From contig NC_133649.1 in the NCBI RefSeq assembly GCF_009905375.1, positions 230,863,792 through 230,927,791 on the forward strand: a DNA stretch of 64,000 bases, read 5' to 3'. The number at the start of each line of letters is the position of its first letter. Positions within the stretch are counted from its first letter, which is position 1. The notes beneath the pieces were generated by a model. It was not told where the DNA came from. It made no database searches and saw only the letters and a program-made list of their open reading frames with translations. Made by a program: the position numbers and the translations under genes. The DNA comes from Apium graveolens (taxonomy: Eukaryota > Streptophyta > Magnoliopsida > Apiales > Apiaceae). Below are positions 23,560 to 36,558 of the stretch, in pieces.

Positions 23560-26500
23560 TCTGGGAATAACACCAATGTTCTTAAGATTGATGGGCCACC
23601 ACCTCTACCAGCACAAACAGTTCATCCAAGGGCACGGACGTTTAACATGACAATAAAAGATGCAGTGCAAGATTCGGAAGTGGTAGCAGGTACGCATGCT
23701 ATAAATTCAGTAGAAGTCAAAGTGTTAATGGATTCTAGAGATACTAGATCTTCCCTCTCTGACAGTGTTGTTGATAGATTAAAATATGTTGCGTATCCCT
23801 TAAAATCTAATTTGGTTATAGAAGTAGCGAATTAAGAAAAAGTTACTGCCAATAGAATTTGTCCTAATTGTGATATTATTATAGAAGGTCGGAATTTTTC
23901 TGCTGACTTGATACCATTTATGTTAGGAGAATTCGACGTTATTCTTGGAAGGGATTGGTAAGCGAACCATGATGCGCATATCGAGTGTAGAAGCAAGAAA
24001 GTGAAATTGAGCTCCAAGGATGGAACTGAGGTGATATTTAAAGGGAAGAAGTGAGACAAGAAATTTCTACCGGTGATTCAGTCAAGGAGATTATTATGAC
24101 AAGGATGTGAAGCTTAATTGGCTCACGTAAAAGATGTGGAGAAGAAATCCCTAAAGATTGATGACATTCCTATGGCTAAATAGTTTTTCGATGTATCTAC
24201 TGATGAATTATCTGGACTACCTTCAGATTGAGAGATCAAATTTACGATTAATTTGGCTCACGGAACGGAACCAGTTTCAAAAGCTCCCTATCGAATGCGC
24301 CCATTAAGATCAATTTATTTGATCAGCTGAAAGGAGCTACCTGTTTTTCGAAGATTAATTTGAGATCAGGATATCATCAATTGAAGATTAAGGAAAAAGA
24401 TATACCCAAAACGGCATTTCGAACGAGATATGGACATTATAAATGCTTGGTAATGGCTTTTGGTTTGACAAATGCACCCGCCACTTTTATGGATCTTATG
24501 AATTGGATATTTAAGAAATACTTCAACAAATTTGAAATAGTATTTATTGGCGATATTTTGATTTACTCTAAGTCGGAAGCGGAACATATGGAACATTTGA
24601 AGATTGTTTTGGAAATCCTGAGGAAAGAGAAGTTGTACATAAAGTTTTTCCAAATGTGAGTTTTGGTTAAAGAAAGTTTAGTTTCTTAAACACGTAATCA
24701 CTAGTGAAGGTATCAAAGTAAATCCTGCAAAGATTGAAGCTATTATGAATTGGGAAAGATCAAAGACTCCAACAAAAGTAAGAAGCTTTTTGGGATTGGT
24801 TGGATATTATCGATGATCTGTACAAGATTTCTCTAAAATAGATGTTTCCTTGACTAAATTGACAAGAAAGAATGAGAAGTTCATATGGACAGATAAGTGC
24901 GAAGAAAGTTTTTAGGAGTTAAAGAAAAGGTTAGTATCTGCACCGGTATTGGTTCTACTTGATGAGAAAGGCGAGTTTGTAATAAATAGCGATGCCTCAT
25001 ATAAAGGATTAGGTTGCGTATTGATGCAGCACGGAAATATAATAGCTTATGCTTCCCGTCAGTTGAAGCCTCATGAGCAGAAATACCCTACGCATAATTT
25101 GGAATTGGAAATAATAGTGTTTGCCCTTAAGATTTGGAGACACTATATGTACGTAGAAAAGTGTGAAATTTATACGGATCGCAAGAGCTTGAATTATATC
25201 TTCACCAAAAAAGAATTGAACATGAGACAAAGGAGATGGCTGGAATTAATCAAGGATTATGACTGCAAGATAAGTTATCATCCCGGAAAGGCGAAGGTGA
25301 ATGTTGTAGTGGATGCGTTAAGCCGCAAAGAAAAGTTAAACATGTTAACTTCATCCGCAGAATTGATCGAAGAATTCTAGAGGTTGGAAATAGGAATACA
25401 AATTCCAGAATTGGCAAATGAAGTAAATTATACAATGACATTTCAACCAGAGATTCTGGAAAAGATTCGACATTGTCAGGAACAGGTGATGGACCATGAG
25501 AAGGATGAACTGTTTGGAGAAGAGATTAAGGCTCAAAAGGATGATAAAGGAATATACGGTTTTTATTCGCGTATGTGGATTCCTAATATTGCAGAGTTGA
25601 AGCGTGAGATTTTACATGAAGCGCATAATTCAAGATTTTTGATCCATCCTGGAAGTAAAAAAATGTACAAAGATTTGAAAGAGAACTATTGGTGGTCGAA
25701 CATGAAAAATAAAATTGCAGAGTGGATAAATAAGTGCAATGCTCGTCAAAGAGTAAAGGCGGAACATTAATGACCGAGCGAATTGCTTCAACCACTAGAC
25801 ATACCTGAATGGAAGTGGGAACATATCACGATGGATTTCGTGGTAGGATTACCAAAGAAAAAGGATAACCATGACTAAGTCCGCTCATTTCTTGCCAATC
25901 AACGAAAGATTCTCATTGGAAATGACAGTCAAGTTGTATTTAGACGAAATTGTAATGCGTCATTGAGTACTAGTATCTATTATGTTTGATAGAGATCTAA
26001 GATTTAACTCAAGATTTTGGCGACAATTTCATGATCATTTGGGTACAATGTTGAAAATGAACACCGCGTATCATCCGCAGACAAATGGACAAAGCGAAAG
26101 AACTATTCAAATGATCGAAGATATGTTAAGAACCTATACATTGGGTTTCAAAGGAAATTGGGGTGACCATTTGCCGCTGATAGAGTTTTCATACGACAAC
26201 AGTTATCATGCGAGTATTGGAATTCCGTCTTATGAAGCGTTGTATGGAAGAAAATATAGATCTCCTATATTTTGGGATGAAGTTGGTGAGAACAAACTAT
26301 TGGGAAAAGAATTAGTTCAGCAAACAAAAAAAAGGTAGAATTGATTCATAGAAGATTGATGGATGCACAAGATCGACAAAGGAAGTATGCAGATCAGAAT
26401 TGAAAGGATATGGCATTCGAACCTGGAGATAAAATGTTGATAAATATATCTCCATGAAAAGGCTTATCCAGATTTGGAAAGAAAGGAAAGTTGAGTCCTC

Positions 26501-26840
26501 GATATATTGGACCATTCGAAGTGTTAAAGCAAGTCGGAAAAGTGGCATCCGAGTTAGCGTTACCTATGGAGATGCAACAACACCATAACGTGTTCCACGT
26601 ATCTCTTTTAAAAAAGTATATTGTAGATGCCAATCATGTAATTTAATTGGAGCCCGTGGAAATTCAGTAACATTTGTCATATGTGGAACAACCTGTTCAA
26701 ATTTTAGATCAGAAAGAAAAAGTGCTTTGAAATAAGATTGTACCATTAGTTAGGGTTTTGTGGAGAAATCCTAAGGTCGAAAGAATCGACTTAGTTATAG
26801 AAAGTGAAATGCGTGAGGAATAATCCCATTTATTTGCTTA
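23560..26840 (+). pseudogene. Gyp-C pol remnant: PR-RT-RH-IN-chromodomain
   Basis: Protease near 23700-23960 has MDSRDTRS where Gyp-D has FDSGATKS, so the active-site Gly is lost. A deletion removes the start of RT. The remaining RT (24360-24659) has FIGDILIYS, so a catalytic Asp is Gly. RNase H (24949-25380) is fairly complete, with YTDRKSL and YHPGKA. Integrase spans about 25384-26340: the zinc region is followed by MDFVVG, then a deletion, then DRDLRFN and GQSERT. The C-terminus near 26690-26840 (PVQILDQKEKVL, LWRNP) is a chromodomain remnant. Several frames and many stops show it is dead. Confidence 0.9.
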
Positions 26841-26868
26841 GGCTAGATTCTTAGGACCTAATCCTTTT

Positions 26869-26880
26869 AAGGGGGTAAAT
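26869..26880 (+). other. Gyp-C polypurine tract
   Basis: AAGGGGGTAAAT lies between the end of pol and the 3' LTR, corresponding to the longer tract in Gyp-A at 6599-6612. Two T substitutions weaken it. Confidence 0.75.
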
Positions 26881-27850
26881 TTTAATGACTCAGATTTTTG
26901 CGATGTATTTATATGAATAAAATATAGTTTTATGATCTATTTGTAGAATATGTGGATTTACGATTATAAAATATAAAGTTATATAATTTTGCGGCTTATG
27001 TGCATTTATGTAAAATAGTATAAGGGAACGTAAAATGACTCGTTCCAGTTTGATGAGCCAACAAAAGGCATAAGCTATGTTTTGAAAAACATAAATGGAT
27101 CTGTTATTGTCGGGCCATCAAGTAGTTTGGGACCCGTTATACGAAATGTGGATGAAATGAAAAAGGATTAAGAATAAGGGTTTGTGAATTATATCAAGAT
27201 ATGAAAGATATCGAGTCCTCTGTGTGTTTTGTTGTATGAGTTCGTAATTTTGAAAGTTATATTGTTATTCAAATTGTTAGGTAATTGTTATGTGCGTAAT
27301 TAGCAGTTAACAAGGGAAATGATGTGTTAAGGGTACAAATATGAAATGTAGTTGATGTTATTATGTGAATAAATGTTATTTTAAAGTTACGAGTATGAAT
27401 GTGTGATTCACGAGTTTTTAAATATTTTTCAAAAGAATTTATTTTGTAAAAATAAGGATTATTTGATCCTTACATATTTTTATAAAATCATTAAAGTATG
27501 ATCAAAGTGTGAAATTTATTTTTTCCCCTCTAGATTAGTCCTAGAGACTTTTTAAAAACGATAGTTGGATTTATTTTGATATTTTGATATTTTAAAATGA
27601 AATTTCAGAGTTTATTATTAATATTTGAGATTTATTTATAAAATTCATAGAAAATAATATGTTTACTCAAAAACATTATTTTAAAAATATGAGTAGAGAG
27701 ATAATGTCATGATCTTTATTTTAAAATTAAGAGTTATCATTTTTATAATTTATAAAGTTGCTTTTATATTTTTGCTTTATAATTCTAGGATTTTGTATAA
27801 AAGAAAAAGAAAGTAAAATGGGGAGTTTACCATTTTCCCCCTAGCTCATC

Positions 27851-27858
27851 TATAAATA
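27851..27858 (+). promoter_or_regulatory. TATA box of the Gyp-C LTR promoter
   Basis: TATAAATA in the context TCATC-TATAAATA-CTCCC, followed by a strongly pyrimidine-rich stretch and then a CT repeat. This is the standard plant pattern of TATA box, Y-patch and leader, so transcription of the element probably began about 30 bases downstream. Confidence 0.7.
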
Positions 27859-27932
27859 CTCCCTCCCCCTTTATTTTCCTTCTTCCTCTCATTTCTCTCT
27901 TCCTCCTCTCCCACTCTCTCTCGTCTCTCCCG

Positions 27933-27934
<2 letters not shown>

Positions 27935-27980
<46 letters not shown>
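27935..27980 (+). repeat. (CT)23 microsatellite in the Gyp-C LTR
   Basis: 46 uninterrupted bases of CT/TC, about 80 bases downstream of the TATA box and so probably within the transcribed leader. It sits at the end of a longer CT-rich patch from which it probably expanded. Confidence 0.95.
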
Positions 27981-27984
<4 letters not shown>

Positions 27985-29787
27985 TGTAAATACAAATTCT
28001 ATTCGGTTTTCAAAGATTTCAACACTAAAGTTAATCTTTTTCGATTCTCTATCTCTATACTTGCATCTAAGTGTTGGTTAGTTTTTACAAAACCCTCTTT
28101 TTGACTAGGGTGTATAATATGAAAGATGTGATGAAATTGTGAGGTTTGGAGGTCCAAAACACGAAGGGAGACCCATGCATGGGCACTCTCGAGTTCAACC
28201 ACCACCGGCCATGACCAAACGGAAGCCGGCGGATTTGTTAAAGATTGATTTTGAGTTGATTTAGTGTAAAGAGTATAAATAGATATATAATATAAAGTGC
28301 ATGTTGAGTGTTTGATGTTTGTTTGAATTTTTAGATTTTAAATCAAAGTTTTATGTTTAAAAGCTTGAGTATAATGATTATTGGATTGAGTATGAAGTGG
28401 ATTACTTGATTAGTTGAATAAGTAATGATGCATGTCACTAAAACTTGATGCATGTCACTAAATCTTGATGCATGAGGTTATATATGAATGCATGTTGATT
28501 TCCTTGAGTTTTATTTGGTTTTTGGCATGTTAGGTTCGCATCTTTGGGTATAAAATGCAAGAAAATGATTATTAAAGATGGTTGGTGCTTGAGAAGTCTT
28601 GTATTGATGGATTAAGTATTGTATAGAAGCTAGGAACTTTTTGGATGTTAAAATTATGAGTTTTGTTGAATTAGGGAACCTTTATGGTTTAGATTTTTAT
28701 AAAAAAAAGATGCATAAGAATGGTTTTAAGGATGGTAAGGTTAACACATGTTTTGGATCATGCATGGTAGTTTGTATAGTTTTAAGAAGTCCAATTGAAT
28801 GTTAAGTGATTCTAAGTGATTTTGTGTTAAATAATATAGATATGCTAATTTTGATTTGCATGCAAAGTGATTATCTATAATTAATTATGATTGATAGTTG
28901 TGGTTGATTGTTGTGATAAGGGTAAGCGTATTTACGTATATATAATGCCCGATTTTCGAAAGAAACTATAAATATGTATAAAGAATATAGTCGATATGAT
29001 TTAATGAGATTTGGTTTCAGATTATGTGAATATGTGTTTACTTTCTATGTGTAAAATGTCGAGTTAATCGGTGATATAAATCGTATAAAGGTGTTAACCT
29101 ATTATGTGTTACGTGTGATATATGTATATAAGATATGCGAATATCACGATTGGGGTAGAAAGTTAGACGTTCTGAGAAACGTCGGAATTGATAAGATTTC
29201 TAATTAGGATTCGTTTTGTATTGTAGATTTGGAAAGCGAAGGCATTCAGACTAGGAAAGGAAAAGAGGTCTTAGGTGGTAGTAGCTCAAATTTCGTGAAA
29301 CAAGAAAGCTTTTTGAGGCAAGTTACTATGCCTTCCATTGTGAATTGATTATAGAGAGGATATTGATGATATGAACTGATAGATAAAGAATCTTCGTAAT
29401 ACTGTTATTGAACCTTGTGATAAACTCTGATAGTAGCCCCTTTGTTTCAAGTACTTATACCCTATTTTTGTATTTTGCTATCCTTGTGATCCTTTGACCC
29501 TAAGTGATGTAATGAATCTTTCCTATTCAATACCTTGTTAACCTAGATCCCTATGATAGTAAAATTGTGCCATGTTCATGTGTCATTCTTTTAAACTATC
29601 CTGATAACAACCTTGTTATACCCTGCTTAATGATTGATCATTCCTCAACTTACAATCCCTTTTATATTCCAATTTGCTTATTTCCCTTGAATTCTTGTTG
29701 TGTAAGACATGCCTGTACTACAACAAGACTAAGTCAAATTGACAACCCTAAGTAAGTTGTATGATAATCTAAGTTTGCATTTTGCAT

Positions 29788-30929
29788 TGTAACACTTAAG
29801 TCTGTAAAAATGTAAATAGACTAGACTAGAGTATTTTTTTTGTAAATACTCTTAAGCCTAAGAAAAAAATCTGGAAGAAGATCATGAAGATCATGCCTCA
29901 GAGAAAGTGTGAAGAACCTTGGAGTTGAATAAATATGTTTTGTGAAAAAATATTTTAAGTCAAGAAGTCTATAAGTCATAGATTAAGTGTTATAGAGAAG
30001 TCATTCGAGAACTCCAGAATGACTTATCGAAAAGTCAAGAAAAGCTACTAGAGAACTCGGAGATATCGACAAGCCAAATTGAAGACATGAAGATTGGAGA
30101 TATCGACAATTCATTTTTCATTAGAGTACTCTGAGATATCGATAAGTCAATTTGTCACTAGAGAAGTCAGAGATATCGATAAGCCAACATGAAGACATGA
30201 AGATGAGAGATCTCAACAAGCCAAATTCTCTTATGGAGAACTCAGAGACTTCGATAAGTCAAACAACTATAGAGTTATTAGAGATCTCGATAAGTCATTA
30301 TACTTATCGAGATGTCGGGTTCTCTATATGACTAACTGGAGATCTCGAAGTAAAACTCAAGTACATAATGCAGATCAGTTTAATATCCAAGATTATAAAT
30401 CAACAAACAAATCAAACACTGATTTTAAAAGTCTACAAAAGTAGCTTGAAGAGTACAAGATCAAAGGCCAAGATTAACTAGCAAAGTAAAGTCACAGTCA
30501 TGCAAGATTAGCAAAGATACACTAAGCCAGAAATAGAAAGATTTGGTTATCTAAAAGTAGGGTTTAGTATATGTTGTTGCATGCTGTGTAAAAACCAGTG
30601 TTTACTGTTCTATAAAGTAAACACTGGATGCCTTGTTTTATAGAGTGGAATAAATAGATCTGAAATTTCTTATAAGTCTCAAGAGAGAAGCTGAGCTCGT
30701 AACATCCTAAGAACCCAGAAATTTGTAGCAAACACTAGCTTCATTTTAATATAAAATTAAGTGAGTTTTGAAAGATAATTATGTTCATGTGCATGTTTTA
30801 ATTATTATGTTAAAACACATTATCTCTACAATATATATTACTCTGTTCACCATTTCTAAAAGTTTAAAAAGCCATTAAAATTGTTTAAAACACATTCACA
30901 CCCCCTTGTCTTGTATTCATTACCCAACA
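29788..30929 (+). repeat. Cop-E 5' LTR (1142 bp)
   Basis: Begins TGTAACAC and ends ACCCAACA just before the PBS. ATTCACACCCCCTTGT (30894-30909) is the LTR-end word shared by all copia families here. Between about 30000 and 30345 it holds at least eight diverged copies of a word of the form AGATATCGA(T/C)AAGTC, many self-complementary. The same words occur again after pol. Confidence 0.85.
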
Positions 30930-30931
30930 AG

Positions 30932-30943
30932 TGGTATCAGAGA
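30932..30943 (+). other. Cop-E primer binding site
   Basis: TGGTATCAGAGA, two bases after the LTR end, matches the initiator-Met tRNA complement except for the last base. Confidence 0.88.
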
Positions 30944-30980
30944 AAAATATGAAAGTAAATAGATTAAAGATCTTGGAAGA

Positions 30981-33362
30981 ATGACTACACAAAAACTTAG
31001 CAGTATCAAAATCCCCACATTTGACAGATCTAACTATACACTATGGAAAAAGAAAATGTTGTTGTTCATGAGGATGGCCAATCCATTATACATTCAGATC
31101 CTCAAAAATTGACCTTTCACTCCCATGGTAAGAGTTGAGGAATATACAGATGGAGACATGGTCATTCCAGCACATTATGCTCCTAAAGATCCTTCAGAAT
31201 ACATTGAGCCTAAGAAAGAAAAAAGTATCACTAGATAGTGGCTTGCAGCTGATCTTGATAGAGTCACTTGACAATGTAATGTACAATAACATTGTCAACT
31301 ATGACACATCCAAAACAAATCTGGGAGAAAATAGAGATCTTGTGTGAAGGAACATAGGAGGTTAGGTCAAACTAAAGGAGGATTCTTGTTTCTCGGTATG
31401 AGGGGTTTATGGCTAAACCAAGAGAAGGAATCACTAAAGTTTTTGAAAGGTTCAATAAATTTATAAATGACTTGCATCTACATGATAAATATTATGAGGC
31501 TGAGGAGGTTAACCTAAAGTTTCTGCTATCCTTTCATGACCATCTTGAACAGAAAATATCAGCCATTAGAGAAGGAAGATATTTGAGTAGAATAACTTTG
31601 GAGTTCTATATGAAATATTGAAAACTTATGAACTTGAAATGATGCAAAGAAAGTCATTGAAAGCACACCATGGTGATATTGTTGATGGTTCAAGTGCTTT
31701 AATTGTAAATGACAGAGAAGAAAGTGAAGATGAGCAAGATGATCAACTTTCAGTTGTTCAATCTATAGAACAGAAGAGCAAAGGACCCCAGAAATAAGTT
31801 GTGTTGGAATTGGAGGAAGATGGATATTATACCTTGGATGAGCTAGATAAAATGAACCAATATATGGCATACTTAGCTAGGAATTTCTCCAACAAAGAGT
31901 CAAGAAGCCAAGGTTTTTCAAAGTCAAGGGACAATCTTCAAACAACAACAATTGGAAACCAAAAACTTAGTACAATTCAGTTAGCAAAGGTGGCTACAAA
32001 ACAGGATCTGTGGACAGATCAAAGATAAGGTGCTTTAATTGTGATAAGTTGGGTCACTTTGCCACTGAATGCAGAAAGCCTAAAAAGGTGAAGAAAGACA
32101 GGGAATATCTTGAACTGGAAGCAAAGTATTAAGCTCTCTTAAAGAAGCAGTCTGGAAAAGCTTATATTGCAGAAGGAAAGAGTTGGGATGACACTAATGT
32201 TGATAATAAAGATGAAGAAGTTGGAAACTATGCACTAATGGCTTTTGAGCATGGAGAAGCATCCACTTCAAAATCAAAGGTATCAACTCTAACCACCATT
32301 GATTTAAATGCTAGTAAATATAAGGAGACTGTAGAAAAGATGAGTGTGGAGATGTTTCATATACACATTAGCTTAGTAGCTGCTACTGAGGAAGTCAGTA
32401 GGCTAACAAAAGCTAATGAGAAGCTTGAGAGTGAGAAGCAAAAGATGGATCTACTGCTTATGGAGCTTGAGTCAGTCAAGCAAGAAAATGAATATTTAAA
32501 AAACAAGCTGAAGTGTGCCAATGAGATTGAAGCTGTGTTAAGAGAAAAGATTGAAAAGAATGAAGTTATGTTGAAGTCTTTCATGAATGCATCTGAGTTG
32601 GTTGGAAAATACCATGAGAAGAACAAACCATGTGCTAACATAGCTATTGGTCTTGACTATAGTGCCTTGAACAACAAGAAGAAAGATACTGATGATAAAG
32701 GAAAAGCAACAGAAAATGAAGATGTTCCAGCTATGCTGAACAAGGTTGATTTACCCATTTCCAAAGCATGTGAGGTAGATTTCAGTGAAGAAGTGTTGAT
32801 CATTGAGCAAGAAATTGCTGATGAAGACAATGAGATGAAAAATACAGAACCAACTCCAACTTCCAAAGCTGAAAAGAAGCCCATGGTCAACCAAGATTCA
32901 AAGACACATGTCAAGGAAATGAAAACTGAAGATGCAAGAAAGAAAAAGAAAAACAGAAATGGCAAGATTGGGATAAACAAAAGCAACAAATTTGCTTATA
33001 TTGCAGATGCTCCAAGGAAACAATGTCAAAGATGTGGCTCTGTGAATCATCTAACTCACCTTTATAAAAAGGCTGTTAGCAAGCCAGTAGAAAGAGCATG
33101 CAAGTACAATGACGTAAATGCTAATGATCCTTACTCATTCTGTGACAAGTTTGATTGCATCCCTTGCAACTTGAAAGTGATAAAAAGTTTCCACAAACTA
33201 AGAGTAGACCTCAAAGAAGTAAAAACTGGGCATACATCAAAAAGGGAAAATGTACAACAGTCAATGAACTCTATTTTATCTCAAACAACTCATTCTAATT
33301 CTGCTCACTCTGTTAACAAGAAGAAAGTACCCAACACTGCTTGGGTTGCTAAACACACTTAA
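30981..33362 (+). pseudogene. Cop-E gag region (capsid, zinc knuckles, coiled coil)
   Basis: The start at 30981 begins a copia gag (IPTFDRSNYTLWKKKM), which soon meets several stops and frame changes. The capsid core resumes at 31409-31621 (AKPREGITKVFERF, LPDHLEQ-like block). A zinc knuckle CFNCDKLGHFATEC (32031-32072) is intact. After a TAA at 32130 the frame is open from 32238 to the TAA at 33360. That part holds a strong coiled coil (about residues 25-120) and a second knuckle (CQRCGSVNHLTHLY, from 33024) whose last Cys is replaced by Tyr. A long coiled-coil Gag C-terminus before protease is typical of Sireviruses. The product would form virus-like particles; this copy cannot. Confidence 0.85.
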
Positions 33363-36300
33363 ACTCATTGTGTGCAGGGCAAAAAGAAGAAAGTCATATG
33401 GATCATAGACAGTGGATGCTCAAGGCATATGACAGGTAATATGGCCCTGCTATTACAGTTTGAGGAGAAGGCTGGCCCATTAGTAACTTTTGTAGACAAC
33501 AACAAAGGTTTCACAATGGGATATGGAAAATTGATTTTTGGAAATGTTGTCATTGAAGATGTAGCACTGATAGCTGGTCTTGAAGTGAATCTTCTAAGTG
33601 TCAGCCAATTTGCAGAAAAAGGTTTCAAGGTTTTATTCAACAAAGAAGAATGCACTTTTATCAGCAAGAAAACTGGTGAAGTTGCTCTGAAAGGAGCAAG
33701 GAAAGGAAGCTTATTTGTTACAGACTTGGATTCAGCAAATGAGAATGAAATTTGTTGCTTTTACACCAAGGCATCTGTGGAGCAAAGCAAATTATGGCAT
33801 AAAAAGCTGTCTCGTTTAAATTTCAAAGTAATCAACACTCTAGTTAAAATGGAGTTAGTGAGAGACATGCCTAATCTGGAATTTTCTTAAGATGAAGTCT
33901 ATGATGCTAGTCAAAAAGGAAAAATGAAAAGAACAAGTCACAAGAGTAAAACTGTGAATTCTATAAGTGCACCTTTGCAACTTATTCACATGGATTTATT
34001 TGGACCAGTTAATGACCAGTCAATTTCAAGAAAAATGTATGCACTTCTAATGGTGGATGACTACTCAAGGTACACATGGGTAGAGTTTATGTATTCTAAA
34101 GATGAGACTCCACACATCATAATTGAGCATATCAAGAAGATTGAAAAGCAGGCGGAAGATCAGAATTGTGTGAAAAGATTGAGGAGTGATAATGGAACAG
34201 AATTCAGGAATGCAACCTTAACTGAATTCTGCAAAGACAAAGGCATTGTTCAAGAATTCTCAGCAGCTAGGACACCTCAATAAAATGGAGTAGTTGAGGG
34301 GAAAAACAGAACATTGGTGGAAGCCGCTGGAACAATGTTGCAAGATGCAAAGTTGCCAACTAGTTTTTAGAAAGAAGCTGTGAACACTGCATGCTACACT
34401 CAAAACAGATATCTCATTAACACAAATCTTGGAAAATCACCCTACTCAATCTTATCCAAGAGAAAGCCTACTGTGAAGCATCTTCATGTGTTTGGAAGAA
34501 AGTGTTATGTTCTTTAGGACAACTCTGAATATGTGGGAAAATTTGACTCTAAAGTTTTTGAGGCAATTTTTCTGGGATATTTATTGGAGAGAACTGCATA
34601 TAAAGTCTATGTGATTAAACAGAAGAAAATTATGGAAAGCATAGATGTTACTTTTGATGATGACAAGTGCCCATGCTTGGAATGCCTTGATAAAAATGAA
34701 GACGAAGCCCTAAAGTTTGAAAACATCAACATTGACAGTGATTCTGATTATGAAGTTGAAGTCAATGCAAATCACAGAACAAATGAAGAGCCAACTAAAC
34801 AAGTGAATCATGAGAGTAGAAGCCCATCTCATGGACCTGAATTTGATAGCACAAACTCAGGGGGAGAAAGAGAAGAAAATTATGGAAGTCATGACAATAA
34901 TGAAGAAGATGCAGAAAATACAAGTCAACAAACTCACACAAGGAAGTGGGATAAAAGTCACGCTAGAGAAGCAATTATTGGTGATCTAACTGTTGGAGTG
35001 AGAACTAGAAGTGCAACTGTAAATGAATTCCTTCATGCATGTTTTCTGTCACAAGTTGAGCCAAAGAAAACTGAGGAAGCCCTTCTTGATCCTGATTGGA
35101 TATCTGCTATACAAGAAGAGTTATATCAGTTTAAGAGAAACAAAGTTTGAAAAATTGGTTCCTGCACCAAAGAACAGAAGTATTATTGGAACAAAGTGGG
35201 TGTTCAGGAACAAGATGGATGATAATGGAATTGTTACCAGAAACAAGGCAAGGTTGGTTGCAAAAGGCTACTCACAGGAGGAAGGGATTGATTATGATGG
35301 AACTTTTTCTCTAGTTGCAAGACTTGAAGCAATAAGGATTTTCCTGGCATTTGCTGCACATTCAAATTTCAAGGTATATCAAATGGATGTGAAAAGTGTA
35401 TTTCTTAATGGTGAGTTGGAAAAAGAGGTGTATGTGCAACAATCATCTGGCTTTGAAGATCTAGAATTTCCAAATTTCGTATACAAGCACCTCAAGGCTC
35501 TCTATGGACTTATAAAAGTACCTAGAGTTTGGTATGACACACTGTCAGAATTTTTGATTAAGCAAGGATTCACTAGAGGTACAATTGATAAAACTCTCTT
35601 TTATAAGAAGCATGGTGATGATTTGGTCCTAGTATAGATCTATGTGGATGATATTATCTTTGGTTCTACTAATGAAAAGCTATGCCAAAGATTCTCTAAG
35701 CTTATGCAGAGTGAATATGAAATGAGTATGATGGGGGAATTAAGTTACTTTCTTGGACTTTAAGTCAGTAAAAGAAGTGATGGGATCTTCATCAGCCAAA
35801 CTAAGTATGTCAAAGATTTATTGAAAAAGTTTGGTATGATTGATTGTTCACCTGCATCTACACCTATGTCTACATCAACAAAGTTGGATGAAGATAAAAA
35901 GGGTAAGAGTGTAGATATTTCAAGCTATAGAGGAATGATTGGATCATTGCTTTAATTAACTGCAAGTAAACCAGACATCATGTTTGCAAGATGTCTGTGT
36001 GAAAGAGTTCAAGCCAATACAAAAGAATCACATTTGATGGCTGTGAAGAGGATTTTTAGATACTTAAAGGGGACTCCAAACTTAGGATTATGGTATCCCA
36101 AGGGAACTAGTTTTGAAGTTGTTGGATACATAGATGCAGATTTTGCTGGATGCAGGGTTGACAGAATGAGTATTAATGGAAGTTGTCAGTTTTTTGGACA
36201 AAGACTTGTATCCTGGTATAGCAAGAAACAACAATCTGTGTCAACTTCCACAGTTGAGGCTGAATACATAGATGTTGGAAGTTGCTGTGCTCAAGTGCTT

Positions 36301-36558
36301 TGGATTAGAAATCAGCTATTGGATTATGGTCTAGTGTTACACAAAATTCCAATCATGTGTGATAATACTAGTGCTATATCTATTATGGCTAATCCAGTTA
36401 ATCATTCTAGAACAAAGCACATTGATATAAGGTATCATTTTATCATAGAACGTGCTACAAATGGTACCATCGAGCCTATTTTTCTTCCAACAGAAAAACA
36501 ATTAGCTGACATTTTTACTAAACCTTTGGATGAAGCAACTTTCACTAAACTTGTATGT
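33363..36558 (+). pseudogene. Cop-E pol: PR-IN-RT-RNase H
   Basis: The copia order is clear. Protease active site IDSGCSRHM is near 33405-33430. The GAG-pre-integrase HKKLSRLN block is at about 33798. Integrase has Asp in HMDLFGP, Asp in RSDNGTEF, and Glu just after an in-frame TAA at 34281. RT retains the intact YVDD box immediately after a TAG at 35635. RNase H has DADFAGC, EAEYID and CDNTSA. Further stops are at 33888, 34368, 34515, 35761 and 35953, and one frameshift lies near 35145. The catalytic residues are all still readable, so decay is mainly by point nonsense changes. The C-terminus runs into the repeat-rich spacer. Confidence 0.92.

Larger units (their letters stand above)
23560..29787 (+). 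mobile_element. Gyp-C: 5'-truncated chromovirus (Ty3/gypsy)
   Basis: Starts abruptly after the Cop-G LTR, in the segment between gag zinc knuckle and protease, and runs through protease, RT, RNase H, integrase, chromodomain remnant, PPT and 3' LTR. Gag and the 5' LTR are absent. The 3' LTR is interrupted by Cop-E at 29788. The domain order with integrase last and the chromodomain-like end place it in the chromoviruses, Tekay/Del type. Confidence 0.88.
26881..29787 (+). repeat. Gyp-C 3' LTR, interrupted by Cop-E
   Basis: The start TTTAATGACTCAG aligns base for base with TGTAACGTCTGAG of Gyp-A, so the terminal TG has mutated. It is at least 2.9 kb and contains a TATA box, a CT repeat and, near 28905-28975, the ATGCCCGATTTTCG words shared with the Gyp-A LTR. 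No gene is present; the frames at 27999-28205 and 29567-29755 have no supporting motif. The LTR stops at the Cop-E insertion. Confidence 0.8.

Noticed and set aside
29567..29755. 62-codon frame near the right end of the Gyp-C LTR
   Set aside because: No motif, no homologue in the other elements, and it lies in LTR sequence just before the Cop-E insertion.
32357..32989. Minus-strand frames opposite the Cop-E gag coiled coil
   Set aside because: Phe/Ser/Leu-rich translations are the usual reverse reading of Lys/Glu/Asn-rich coiled-coil codons.
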